Part shown: piece by piece, positions 53,489 to 61,929 of the stretch | Layout: the number at the start of each line of letters is the position of its first letter | Numbering within the stretch: position 1 is the first letter of the stretch | Assembly: GCA_030427705.1 (NCBI GenBank) | Contig: JAUIBR010000018.1 | Span: 1 to 64,000, forward strand | DNA: 64,000 nt | Source: a bacterium | GTDB taxonomy: Bacteria; Myxococcota_A; Bradymonadia; Bradymonadales; Bradymonadaceae | Reading direction: 5' to 3' | Notes under the pieces: generated by a model | Databases searched by the model: none | What the model was told of the DNA's origin: nothing | What the model saw: only the letters and a program-made list of their open reading frames with translations | Position numbers and translations under genes: made by a program

Positions 53489-54904
53489 ATGCACGAAGTT
53501 GAACTCATTAAACCGGGGAGTTTCGCTCCCGAAGATCACTACTATCCTCGGGTCCAGAACGCGCAGTTGCATCCGTTGGTGCGCTTCTTCATGAGCCTCA
53601 GTAATGAGCGGCTGGCGAAACGCTACTGCCACCTCCATCCAGAGGCTGACCCCGACGCAGTCAACGAGCTTCTGAATACCAGCCCGCAGTTCTTCAAATG
53701 GGCCGGCGCGGACCTCTTCCATGCCACGACGGAACACGGCGTTCGACGAAACGTGATTATCGAAACGAACTCGTCACCGTCGGGCCAGAAGTCGATGCCA
53801 TATGAAGACGGTCGTGAGTTTGGAGGTTACCAAAAGATTATCGAGCGCAGCTTCCTCCCGCTCCTGAAACGCCGTTTGCCGCAGGGGGCGTTGGCTGTCG
53901 TGGCTGACAAAAACCCGATGGAAACCCGTGGATATGCAGCCACGATTGCAGAGCTGACAGGCGAAGACGTCTGGTGGGTTCATTGCACGGCAGACAACAA
54001 TCGGGTGCGGTTCACAGACGGAGTTATGGAGATCCGCAACGATGATGGCTGGGTGCCCATCCGCGCAGCGTTCCGATACGTCACGCAGCAACCTTGGAAC
54101 CGAATTCCACCACTCGCGAAGACGAAGTTCTTAAATCCCGTCCTCGTCTGCCTCTGTGGTGGTCGAAACAAGTTGATGGCTGCGAAGGCATACGACTTCT
54201 TCAACGCGTGGGCGCAGGACGCTGGACTTGAGTTGAAAACACCGGAGACAATCTGGGACGTCGGCAAACACGAAGTCCCACTCTGGGTCGAGCGAATGGG
54301 TGGCGTCGCAGTCGTCAAAGTCCCTTATGCCAACGCGGGGCAGGGCGTCTACACCATCACGTCCCCTCGGGAGTTGGATGCCTTCATGGAGACCGAGGAG
54401 GCCTACGACTTGTTCATCGTGCAAGGGCTTATCGGGAATCGAAACTGGAGCTCTCGAACGCAAGGCAGCCGCCTGTATCAGGTCGGTACGGTACCCAGTA
54501 AAAACAACAACATCTACGTCGCGGACATCCGATTCATGGTTGGCGCGGCGCCCGATGGCTTCTATCCCGTCGCCATCTATTCTCGCCGTGCGCGTGAACC
54601 CCTTGCCGAGAATCTGGAACCTGGCCAAGACTCCTGGGGAATGCTGGGGACTAACCTGTCTGTGAAGCATGAAGATGGGTCGTTTACGACCGAACCACAG
54701 CGGCTTTTGTTGATGGATAATCGTGACTTCAACAAGCTTGGATTGGGTCTAGACGACTTGACGGAGGCCTATCTGCAAACGGTCATGTCCGTGCGAGCTA
54801 TTGACGACATGGCGAAGCGATTGGTGAATTCGAAAGGCGCGTTTCGGCGTCGGTTGTTCTTCGAGCTCAACCCAGACGATGTGCTCAGCGAGGAAGTGAT
54901 ATGA
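53489..54904 (+). CDS. ATP-grasp-like enzyme, first gene of amide-ligase operon
   Basis: 471 residues; GGTGA lies shortly before the ATG. The C-terminal two thirds carry an ATP-grasp-like pattern: NKLMAAKAYDFFNAWAQDAG, then VAVVKVPYANAGQGVYTI (the Lys and Gly-rich ATP loop), and YDLFIVQGLI. The N-terminal third has VIIETNSSPSGQKSMPY, with Asn/Ser/Gly loop residues. No exact match to a named subfamily; I place it in the ATP-grasp fold with moderate confidence. Four-base stop/start overlap with the next gene. ATP-grasp enzymes ligate a carboxylate to an amine through an acyl phosphate. Confidence 0.62.
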   Translation: MHEVELIKPGSFAPEDHYYPRVQNAQLHPLVRFFMSLSNERLAKRYCHLHPEADPDAVNELLNTSPQFFKWAGADLFHATTEHGVRRNVIIETNSSPSGQKSMPYEDGREFGGYQKIIERSFLPLLKRRLPQGALAVVADKNPMETRGYAATIAELTGEDVWWVHCTADNNRVRFTDGVMEIRNDDGWVPIRAAFRYVTQQPWNRIPPLAKTKFLNPVLVCLCGGRNKLMAAKAYDFFNAWAQDAGLELKTPETIWDVGKHEVPLWVERMGGVAVVKVPYANAGQGVYTITSPRELDAFMETEEAYDLFIVQGLIGNRNWSSRTQGSRLYQVGTVPSKNNNIYVADIRFMVGAAPDGFYPVAIYSRRAREPLAENLEPGQDSWGMLGTNLSVKHEDGSFTTEPQRLLLMDNRDFNKLGLGLDDLTEAYLQTVMSVRAIDDMAKRLVNSKGAFRRRLFFELNPDDVLSEEVI

Positions 54905-55929
54905 TTGGAATCATGGCGAAGTATCCGCGGGTGACAGAGTTCGATGTTGAGCTCGGTGAGCCTGGTACGCGGACCAATCTCTTTGTCGAATTGATCCATG
55001 ACGGACTGGGTCGAGCTGTTGGCGTTCCAATCGTTTTGGTGCGCGGAAAACGCCCCGGCCCCGTCTTCGGGATCACATGTGCGCTCCATGGCAACGAGCT
55101 CAACGGTATCCCTGTTGTGCACCGATTGATTGAAACCGTTGACCCCGAAAAACTGCGCGGGACGATGGTGGCGTGCCCCGTTCTGAACATTCCTGGGTTC
55201 ACCCGAAACGAGCGCGAGTACCGCGATGGGAAGGACCTTAACCATCTGATGCCCGGCAAGGAACATGGCAACGAGAGCCAGTTCTATGCACACCGCCTTG
55301 TCGAACGTTTGGTGTCAAAATTTGACGTATTATTGGATTTACATACGGCGAGTTTTGGACGCGTGAATTCGCTCTACGTACGTGCGGACATGACCAATCC
55401 CGTCACGGCTCAGATGGCATACCTGCAACATCCAAAAATCATCCTGCACAATCCGCCGAGTGACTTCACGCTTCGCGGTACTGCTGATGAGCTGGGCATC
55501 CCCGCGATTACCGTCGAGATTGGCGACCCACAGGTGTTTCAGCCTCGGCATATCAAACCAACGATCGCCGGCGCGCGCGCGGTGATGAGCCACTTTGGCA
55601 TTCTAAAGAGCAAGCCTCGTGTGCAGGCCGCAGAGCCGATCTTGGCCACTGGGTCTTCTTGGATGTTTACCGACTTTGGCGGCTTGCTTGAGGTGCTTCC
55701 CGAGGTTGCAACGACTGTAGAAGAAGGCGAGTTGGTTGCGCGACAATTGGATATTTTCGGGGCCGTCGTTCGCGAATATCACGCGCCATTTGATGGCGTT
55801 GTAATTGGCAAGAGCGTCAATCCGGTGAGCCCAACCGGCGCTCGGATTCTGCATCTTGGCCGGCTTGGGGATCTGGACGGTCTGGTCACCCCAGAGGCCG
55901 CTGCGGAACAGTCGAAGGTGGACAAATGA
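54901..55929 (+). CDS. Aspartoacylase/succinylglutamate desuccinylase-like enzyme
   Basis: 342 residues with the M14-like zinc site: His63 and Glu66 in HGNELNGIP, His148 in LLDLHTAS, plus RDGKDLNHLMPG matching the R-x-x-DLNR-x-FPG substrate loop and a catalytic Glu in AITVEIGDP. Such enzymes remove N-acyl groups from amino acids or acyl-peptides, or trim acyl and glutamyl groups. The gene sits between two ATP-grasp genes with four-base overlaps on both sides, which points to processing or release in the same pathway rather than arginine catabolism, where astE has other neighbours. Confidence 0.82.
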   Translation: MIGIMAKYPRVTEFDVELGEPGTRTNLFVELIHDGLGRAVGVPIVLVRGKRPGPVFGITCALHGNELNGIPVVHRLIETVDPEKLRGTMVACPVLNIPGFTRNEREYRDGKDLNHLMPGKEHGNESQFYAHRLVERLVSKFDVLLDLHTASFGRVNSLYVRADMTNPVTAQMAYLQHPKIILHNPPSDFTLRGTADELGIPAITVEIGDPQVFQPRHIKPTIAGARAVMSHFGILKSKPRVQAAEPILATGSSWMFTDFGGLLEVLPEVATTVEEGELVARQLDIFGAVVREYHAPFDGVVIGKSVNPVSPTGARILHLGRLGDLDGLVTPEAAAEQSKVDK

Positions 55930-56885
55930 AGGTTGGGTTTCTGGTCAATGACTTCAAGACCATCAAGCCAAGTCAGACGACTGCCGAATTTATGCAAAAG
56001 GCAGGAGAGCTCGGAAACGACGTCTTCGTCTTTCCGGTTGCGGGAGTCTCTGTCGACGAAGACGGCCAGATTTCGTGTTTGGCCCGACAGTCTACTGTCA
56101 AAGAAACCGTTTCGTCGTCGCTGGAGCATTTGTCTGCGAGTAATGAGGTGAGGTTGCAGGTTTGCGACTTTGACCGCGTCCTAATCAGAACCAATCCCGG
56201 TCGTTTCGAGTGGCCACAAGTTCACGACGACGTGCTCGCCATGTTGGCGACGGTTGAGGACAAGGTCCCCGTCATCAACAGTCCATTGGGACTGCGCGTA
56301 ACCAGCACGAAGTTCTTCCTGACGCAGCTTCCCGATTGGACTCGGCCACGAACGATCGTGACTTCAGATCCAAAACAACTCGAAGCATTTGTGGCTTCGG
56401 AAGATCAAGCTGCAGTTCTGAAACCTGTCCGGGGAACTCGCGGCGAGGGTGTTTTTAAAGTCACGAGCGCCGATCCGAACCTGAAAGCAATTATCGAAAC
56501 GCTGCGTCAAAGCGGCATGATCATGGCGCAGTCGTTTGTTCCAGACGCCGTCAACGGAGACACGCGGGTGGTCGTTTTGGACGGCGAACCGCTCACGATC
56601 GACGGCGCCACCCTGGCTATCAATCGCCTCCCAACCGGCTCCGACTTCCGAAGCAACATCCACGTTGGTGGTCGCGCACAACCGGGAGTCCTTACCGACG
56701 GCATGCGGCGGGTAGTTGCGGCATGTGCCCCCCTGTTGAAAGAGAACGGAATTCGGCTCGCGGGATTTGATTTCTTGGGCGATGTCGTGTGCGAGATCAA
56801 CGTCTATTCGACAGGCGGTTTTGGCGATGGCGAGAAGTTCTTCAACCGACATTTCACAGCACACGTCCTCGACCGACTCCTCTAA
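55926..56885 (+). CDS. GshB-type ATP-grasp ligase
   Basis: 319 residues, ATG overlapping the previous stop. Order resembles prokaryotic glutathione synthetase: N-terminal Rossmann-like domain, a hinge (VPVINSPLGLRVTSTKFFLT), the ATP-grasp Lys/Gly loop VLKPVRGTRGEGVFKV, MAQSFVPDA with GDTRVVVLDGEP, and the metal-binding end DVVCEINVYSTGGFG. It should form an amide bond on a carboxylate. The substrate need not be gamma-glutamylcysteine, since no gshA is present. Family D repeats begin directly after its TAA. Confidence 0.82.
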   Translation: MKVGFLVNDFKTIKPSQTTAEFMQKAGELGNDVFVFPVAGVSVDEDGQISCLARQSTVKETVSSSLEHLSASNEVRLQVCDFDRVLIRTNPGRFEWPQVHDDVLAMLATVEDKVPVINSPLGLRVTSTKFFLTQLPDWTRPRTIVTSDPKQLEAFVASEDQAAVLKPVRGTRGEGVFKVTSADPNLKAIIETLRQSGMIMAQSFVPDAVNGDTRVVVLDGEPLTIDGATLAINRLPTGSDFRSNIHVGGRAQPGVLTDGMRRVVAACAPLLKENGIRLAGFDFLGDVVCEINVYSTGGFGDGEKFFNRHFTAHVLDRLL

Positions 56886-56985
56886 GACTCCCGGTTCTTG
56901 ATAGGGCGCATGAAGCGTGCACATCGGGACTCCCGGTTCTTGGTGAGCCGCATGAGTCGGGCAGATCGAGGACTCCCGGTTCTTG
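56886..56985. repeat. Three family D copies between convergent genes
   Basis: Copies at 56886-56900 (truncated, starting with the base after the TAA of the ATP-grasp gene), 56923-56942 and 56964-56985. The spacers have related words (GGGCGCATGAAG, GAGCCGCATGAG), so the unit is about 40 bp. It ends just before a duplicated TTAGTCGAACG at the end of the metacaspase-like gene. Confidence 0.88.
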
Positions 56986-56996
56986 TTAGTCGAACG

Positions 56997-59762
56997 TTAG
57001 TCGAACGTTGAGAGGTAGCCCAACTCGCCCCAACCGGAGGCGTCTTCGTCGAAGACGATATCGCCTCGGACACCTCCCTGCATGTAGACGCCGAATGGGG
57101 TCACATATCGCAGATACGCTCGGAACGGGTGCATATTGGAATTGCGCCCTTCGGTCTCGTCTTCTGGCGCGGTTGTGTCGTCTTCGTCGCTGAAATCCAA
57201 GAGCGACAGGAAGTTGAGTTGGAAATCGCCGTTGAGCGAGACGTGCGCGCCCAAATGCCAGCCGAATCCAATGAGCATGCCCAGCATGCTGTAGCTGTCG
57301 TCCTTCTCTTGTTCGTTCGTGTGGCTGAGGTATTCGCCCACGAATCCGTAGGTCATCACGAAGTCCTCGTCGTCGTTCATCATGGCCCACGCCAGCACGC
57401 CTCCGAAGCTGCTCGTGCCCAAACCAATGGCTTCTGGAGCACCATACAGGGCCAGACGCATGCCGTCCGAGTCGTCAGCGCCTTTCGCCTCGGCCTGAAT
57501 CATCCCGATGGCAGTGTGGTCATCAGACAGGAACCCTGTTGAGATACTGTAGCCGGCGCTAATCGAGCCATACGACCATTCCGTCCAGTCTTCGCCATCG
57601 ATCGACGTGTCGTCGAGCAGGCTGTCCGTTGCTTCATGAATGAAATCGTTGCCGTACTCGACGCCACCACCCGCGTTCCAGACATAACCGCTCCAATCTT
57701 CTCCGTTGACCTTGCTTGTGCCTCGCATGACGCCACCGTCACCGCGCAACTGGAAGCCTTTACCCAAATGGAATCGCAACACGGCTTGGCCTGTGAACCC
57801 ACTCAGGTCGGACAAATCCGCCCCGGTGAATGAAACGTATCCAGCGCGAAGTGGTGTGAAGCTGAACCGGCCCCACGGAATTCGTCCGATGCTGCCGCCA
57901 CCCGCGAACGCCCAGGACAAATCCTGACCGTCTTGTGGCATGACCATGATGGGCTCAAACCAAATCGAGAAGTGAGACGCGAACGAACCGATGCCGAGCT
58001 CAACGTTGCCACGCACCAGGTTTGCGTTCGAGCGATTGAAGTCCGACGGGAACCCGAGCTGCGAATACATGACACCAAGCAGCGGGCCGCTCTCATCATC
58101 GACCATCATGTAGTCGTGCCAGAATGAATATGGAACGATGTCTTCGAAGTACGCATCCATGGACGTCGTGCTACTTGGGCTCAACGACTTCACGGTGCTT
58201 GTCCAGACTTTGCCGGATTCCACCTCCGTGACTTTGACCTCCATTCCTTTGGCGCATTGCGGCAATTTGACGGTCGTCGGCGCAGTTCCAACATCTGTGC
58301 CCGCCACCTGAACTTTGCCCAGAAATGACTCGCCGTCACGGTCGCGCGGCATGTCGATGAATAATTCTGAACGACCCGCTTTCATGTAGGGCTCGCAAAG
58401 TCGATGGCGGGCCTCGGCGGGCTCGACCAACCCAATGAGTGAGACCACGTCTTCTCCTCCATACAGCGACGCGTAGTTCTTAATGAGCTCCAGTTTGTTG
58501 GACTCCGAGACACTGGCAAGCGGCAGAATTTTCTGCAGTCGATTCGTATCCGCAGTCTTCTGAGCGGCGAGGTCACGCTGCTTCTTTGCGTATTCGGCCC
58601 ATTGGTTGGCCCGGGTCATCGCCTCTTCTTTAAAGGGGTTTTGTCCCTTGAGCTTTGCCACGGCTTCCCAAGCCTCCTTTGCAGCACTCGGGTTCGATAC
58701 ACCGTTGGCCTCGGCTTGAATTGCCTGGTCGCGTGCGACCAAAACCTCTGCATCAACGCTAAGGTTGATGGCCCCGTTCGGGTTGAGTTTGTCTGGCAAT
58801 ACGGGGATACCCGTCGCGGCGGCAGTCGACTTAATCACCGTGTTTGTCTCGACGATCGACGTCGGCCCGCCTTTCTTCGCCTCTTCCCGCATTAAAGCTG
58901 CGATTCCAGGGTCGCCTTGGGTGACTCCTCGAGCCAAGACCAGATTCGATTGGCCGTGAATTGCTGGAGTCTGGGTCATGCGTCCGGGAATGCCACGCAG
59001 GCTACGTTCAACGAAACTCTTTGCGTTTCCCGCCGTGACAACCTTGTTGGAGTCCGCCGCCCACCCATGCAGCGCGCCAAGCAAGAGATAGCTGAACGCT
59101 GGCCGGTCCTTGTTTGGTAGCGATCCCGCAAACTCGTCAGATTCCGCGGCGCTCAAAACAACCGTGTTCGCGGTCAGGGTTGGGTTCAGGGTCGTCGGAA
59201 TCACAGGCTGAGCCGGGGCGAGCGCACTACCATCGGTGGCGCGTCCACTGAAACAGGCGTCGACGATCAGGACCGTCTGCGTTTGTTGACCCGTTTGGAG
59301 AATGTCCAGAAGCGTCTGTTGCGGAAGCCCACGTGCAAACAATGAATTCGGGTCTTGTCGAGCGTCCGCGCCAACCAGCAAACCTTCGTTTCCAGATTTA
59401 GCGGGCGCGCCGTGACCGATGAAAACAAACCACACGGTTCCACCGGGCTTCGACTGTTGAGACGCCAATAAGGCAAAACGTTCAATCTCTTCCTTCGTAC
59501 CGTTCTCATTGGATAGGAAGTAAACCGAACCCACGCCGAGCGAGTTCTTGAAGTAGTTTTCCCAGTCGTTTCCGTTCGTGGTGGCTCCCGCAACATCTGG
59601 CAGGAACACATAGTCCTCGACCGCCACGATCACGGCGACGTCATTCGCCCCCGTCTTCATTGCCGGCGGCGCCTTGGCTAGAGAAGGATAACTTTGAGCG
59701 GAAGCAATAAGGGGGAAAAGAAATGCCCCTAGAACGGTCAACAGTGTGAGTTGTCTCTTCAT
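56997..59762 (-). CDS. Metacaspase-like (C14) protein with barrel-like C-terminus
   Basis: 921 residues; the ATG at 59762 has GGGACG upstream and is preferred to a TTG at 59774. Signal peptide (LLTVLGAFLFPLIASAQ). A caspase-fold domain at residues 40-300 carries catalytic His117 (IGHG) and Cys170 (DACFSGR). A helical linker follows, then PEGA-like strands (ELFIDMPRDRDGESFLGKVQ). The last 370 residues alternate Gly/aromatic strands (RAGYVSFTGADLSDLSGF, GAHVSLNGDFQLNFLSLLDF) as in outer-membrane barrels. Likely a secreted peptidase tethered to or inserted in the outer membrane; C14 family cleavage after basic residues is known, but the substrate here is not. Confidence 0.8.
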   Translation of the reverse strand: MKRQLTLLTVLGAFLFPLIASAQSYPSLAKAPPAMKTGANDVAVIVAVEDYVFLPDVAGATTNGNDWENYFKNSLGVGSVYFLSNENGTKEEIERFALLASQQSKPGGTVWFVFIGHGAPAKSGNEGLLVGADARQDPNSLFARGLPQQTLLDILQTGQQTQTVLIVDACFSGRATDGSALAPAQPVIPTTLNPTLTANTVVLSAAESDEFAGSLPNKDRPAFSYLLLGALHGWAADSNKVVTAGNAKSFVERSLRGIPGRMTQTPAIHGQSNLVLARGVTQGDPGIAALMREEAKKGGPTSIVETNTVIKSTAAATGIPVLPDKLNPNGAINLSVDAEVLVARDQAIQAEANGVSNPSAAKEAWEAVAKLKGQNPFKEEAMTRANQWAEYAKKQRDLAAQKTADTNRLQKILPLASVSESNKLELIKNYASLYGGEDVVSLIGLVEPAEARHRLCEPYMKAGRSELFIDMPRDRDGESFLGKVQVAGTDVGTAPTTVKLPQCAKGMEVKVTEVESGKVWTSTVKSLSPSSTTSMDAYFEDIVPYSFWHDYMMVDDESGPLLGVMYSQLGFPSDFNRSNANLVRGNVELGIGSFASHFSIWFEPIMVMPQDGQDLSWAFAGGGSIGRIPWGRFSFTPLRAGYVSFTGADLSDLSGFTGQAVLRFHLGKGFQLRGDGGVMRGTSKVNGEDWSGYVWNAGGGVEYGNDFIHEATDSLLDDTSIDGEDWTEWSYGSISAGYSISTGFLSDDHTAIGMIQAEAKGADDSDGMRLALYGAPEAIGLGTSSFGGVLAWAMMNDDEDFVMTYGFVGEYLSHTNEQEKDDSYSMLGMLIGFGWHLGAHVSLNGDFQLNFLSLLDFSDEDDTTAPEDETEGRNSNMHPFRAYLRYVTPFGVYMQGGVRGDIVFDEDASGWGELGYLSTFD

Positions 59763-59855
59763 GATTCGTCCCAAAAACCTGCGATTTCTTCGGTAAGTTC
59801 ACTAACCATACAATGTCTTAAGCCCTTGTACCTACGCCAAAATCCGTCACTTTCA

Positions 59856-59871
59856 CGTCAATAATTTGACG
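59856..59871. promoter_or_regulatory. Perfect inverted repeat in divergent promoter region
   Basis: CGTCAATAATTTGACG, a 6-bp arm palindrome with a 4-bp centre, between the divergent metacaspase-like and small lipoprotein genes. A further CCGTCA (59844) faces TGACGG. A second short palindrome, GAACGTGTTC, is at 59916-59925. Operator-like; regulator unknown. Confidence 0.45.
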
Positions 59872-59958
59872 GTTTGGGCAGGATCCGACCTATCCGGGTT
59901 TCTTGACGGTGTTGGGAACGTGTTCGACGCTCCGTTTCACTCGAACGGATGAGGGAAA

Positions 59959-60327
59959 ATGAGATTTCTGAACATTATTGTGATTTCGGCAATTCTTGCG
60001 TTGGCGGCCTGTGGGGACGACGATTCCGACAAGGGTAATAACGCCAACAACGCGAACAACGTCAATAACGCCAACAACGGTGGTTTTGATTGCGAAGGCG
60101 TCTCGTGTGACGCGTCGACCAGCTACTGCCTCGTGACGTACTCAAACAACGAGGTCGTCACGAACGACTGTGTCGCGTTACCTGACGGTTGCGACGCCTG
60201 CGGTGACTGCATCAGCGACGATGCGCCGCTTCAATTCCCCGATACCAACAACTGCGATGGTGTCGTCTCGTGCATCCAAGCCGGCGACATGATCCGGGCC
60301 GAGTGCGTTGTGCCTCCAAGTCTCTAG
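59959..60327 (+). CDS. Small Asn-linker lipoprotein
   Basis: 122 residues; GAGGG lies 4 nt before the ATG. Lipobox LAAC, an acidic patch (GDDDSD), a short Asn linker (NNANNANN) and a Cys-rich domain of about 75 residues with ten Cys. No family recognised. It is divergent from the metacaspase-like gene, with two palindromes between them. Confidence 0.72.
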   Translation: MRFLNIIVISAILALAACGDDDSDKGNNANNANNVNNANNGGFDCEGVSCDASTSYCLVTYSNNEVVTNDCVALPDGCDACGDCISDDAPLQFPDTNNCDGVVSCIQAGDMIRAECVVPPSL

Positions 60328-60344
60328 CCCGCATGAAATCTGAA

Positions 60345-60366
60345 GATCGAGGACTCCCGGTTCTTG
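60345..60366. repeat. Family D copy between convergent genes
   Basis: Full 22-bp copy between the small lipoprotein stop (60327) and the TAA of the monooxygenase gene (60368), 1 bp from the latter. Confidence 0.88.
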
Positions 60367-60367
60367 G

Positions 60368-61810
60368 TTACTCGAAGTGGAGAGCGTCATCTTCGATCGG
60401 GAAGTGGCGGAAGAGGGCGGTGTCCAAAACGTAGTTTTGGTACAGTCGCCATGGGAGTCTCCTACCTTGTTTCGGGAGTCGGTCCGCGGCGCGTTGGATG
60501 TAGCCGGAGTTGAAGTCGATTAGGGGTTGGTCGGTCTGCTCACCTGGTGCCAGACGCGGCGTAAACACCTGGTAGTCGTGGTCGTCCATGTAGCTCAGAA
60601 GTCGGACAGCGTATTGGCTGATGAGCTCGCATTTTAGCGTCCACGAAGCGTTGGTGTAGCCGACGGACAGGATGGCATTGGGCAGATTGCTGAGCATCGC
60701 GCCCTTGTACATGGTTTCCTCGCCAACGTTGAGCTCCTCCCCATCCACGACAATTTTGGCGCCGCCGGCGACGACCAAGTCCAACCCGGTCGCGCTCACA
60801 ATGATGTCTGCATTTAGGTGCTTTCCGGAGTCCAGCTCGATGCCCGTCGCATCGAACGACTTGATCGTGTCGGTGACAACCGACGCCTCTCCAGAGCGCA
60901 GCGCGTCGAAGAGGTCGTCGTCTGGAACGAAACACAGGCGTTGATCCCATGGGGCATAGGTCGGGCTGAAATGCTCACCGACATCGACAACATCGCCGAT
61001 CTTTGCCTCGACCTCCTTGAGCAGGTAATTGCGCGCAGCCTCGGGAAAGCGTCTAGAAAACTGGAAGAAGAACATCAAGCGACCCACGTTCTTCCAGCGC
61101 GTCAGCGCCGACCCGACGGTCTTCCCAGTCGCCTTCTTCAACACCTCCGAAATGGCGTCTTCCTCGGGGACACTCAACACATAAGACGGCGAGCGCTGAA
61201 GCATCGTGACGTGTGCTGCCTTGCCAGCCATCGCAGGGACGAGCGTCACGGCCGTCGCGCCGCTACCGATCACAACGACGTTTTTGTCTTCGTAGTCGAT
61301 ATCGTCAGTCCAGAACTGTGGGTGAACAATCTGGCCTTTGAACTTCGAAGCCCCTGGATAGTCAGGCATGTGGCCACGATCGTAGCGATAGTAGCCCGTG
61401 CACGCCCAGATGACGTCACAGGTGTAGACGGTCGTTTCAGAGGACTCCCGGTTCTTGGAAGTCACCGTCCAAAGCCGGTCTTCGGATGACCAGCTGATGG
61501 TCTCGACCATCTGTTGGTATCGGATGTGCGCGTCGAGTCCGTATTCTTCGGATGTGTCGTGAAGGTACTTCAGGATGGATGGGCCGTCGGCAATTGCCTG
61601 GGGATTCGGCCAGGGGTTAAACGAGAACCCCAAGGTATGCATATCTGAATCGGAGCGAATGCCCGGGTAGCGAAACAGGTCCCAGGTCCCGCCAAGGCTT
61701 TCGCGGCCCTCCAAGATGGCAAAAGAACGCCCGCCACCGTGCTCTTTGACGTAGTAACCGGCACAGATGCCCGAGAGGCCGGCACCGACAATCAGGACGT
61801 TGAAATGCAA
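60368..61810 (-). CDS. Flavin-dependent monooxygenase, Baeyer-Villiger type
   Basis: 480 residues from a TTG at 61810, chosen because AAGGAG lies 6 nt upstream and the FAD-binding strand then starts at residue 4; the longer frame from 61957 runs into the preceding gene. FAD motif GAGLSG at 9-14, second nucleotide motif VVVIGSGATAV, and the BVMO fingerprint FKGQIVHPQFW (FxGxxxHxxxW). Oxygenates ketones or heteroatoms using NADPH; substrate unknown. Residues around 118-124 (KNRESS) are encoded by a family D repeat copy, an in-frame insertion. Confidence 0.88.
   Translation of the reverse strand: MHFNVLIVGAGLSGICAGYYVKEHGGGRSFAILEGRESLGGTWDLFRYPGIRSDSDMHTLGFSFNPWPNPQAIADGPSILKYLHDTSEEYGLDAHIRYQQMVETISWSSEDRLWTVTSKNRESSETTVYTCDVIWACTGYYRYDRGHMPDYPGASKFKGQIVHPQFWTDDIDYEDKNVVVIGSGATAVTLVPAMAGKAAHVTMLQRSPSYVLSVPEEDAISEVLKKATGKTVGSALTRWKNVGRLMFFFQFSRRFPEAARNYLLKEVEAKIGDVVDVGEHFSPTYAPWDQRLCFVPDDDLFDALRSGEASVVTDTIKSFDATGIELDSGKHLNADIIVSATGLDLVVAGGAKIVVDGEELNVGEETMYKGAMLSNLPNAILSVGYTNASWTLKCELISQYAVRLLSYMDDHDYQVFTPRLAPGEQTDQPLIDFNSGYIQRAADRLPKQGRRLPWRLYQNYVLDTALFRHFPIEDDALHFE
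61440..61457. repeat. Family D copy inside a coding gene
   Basis: GAGGACTCCCGGTTCTTG, an 18-bp core copy inside the monooxygenase gene, read on the minus strand as KNRESS. Confidence 0.85.
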
Positions 61811-61929
61811 TTGAGGCTCCTTCGTCGCGCTTTCTGCTTGGCACAGGCCACGTTGTGCTGGCTGCTTTGCGCCGCCTGCGTCGCGACATCTTAGCGTTGA
61901 GCGGGAAATGTTGAAGGGGCAAGACCTGA

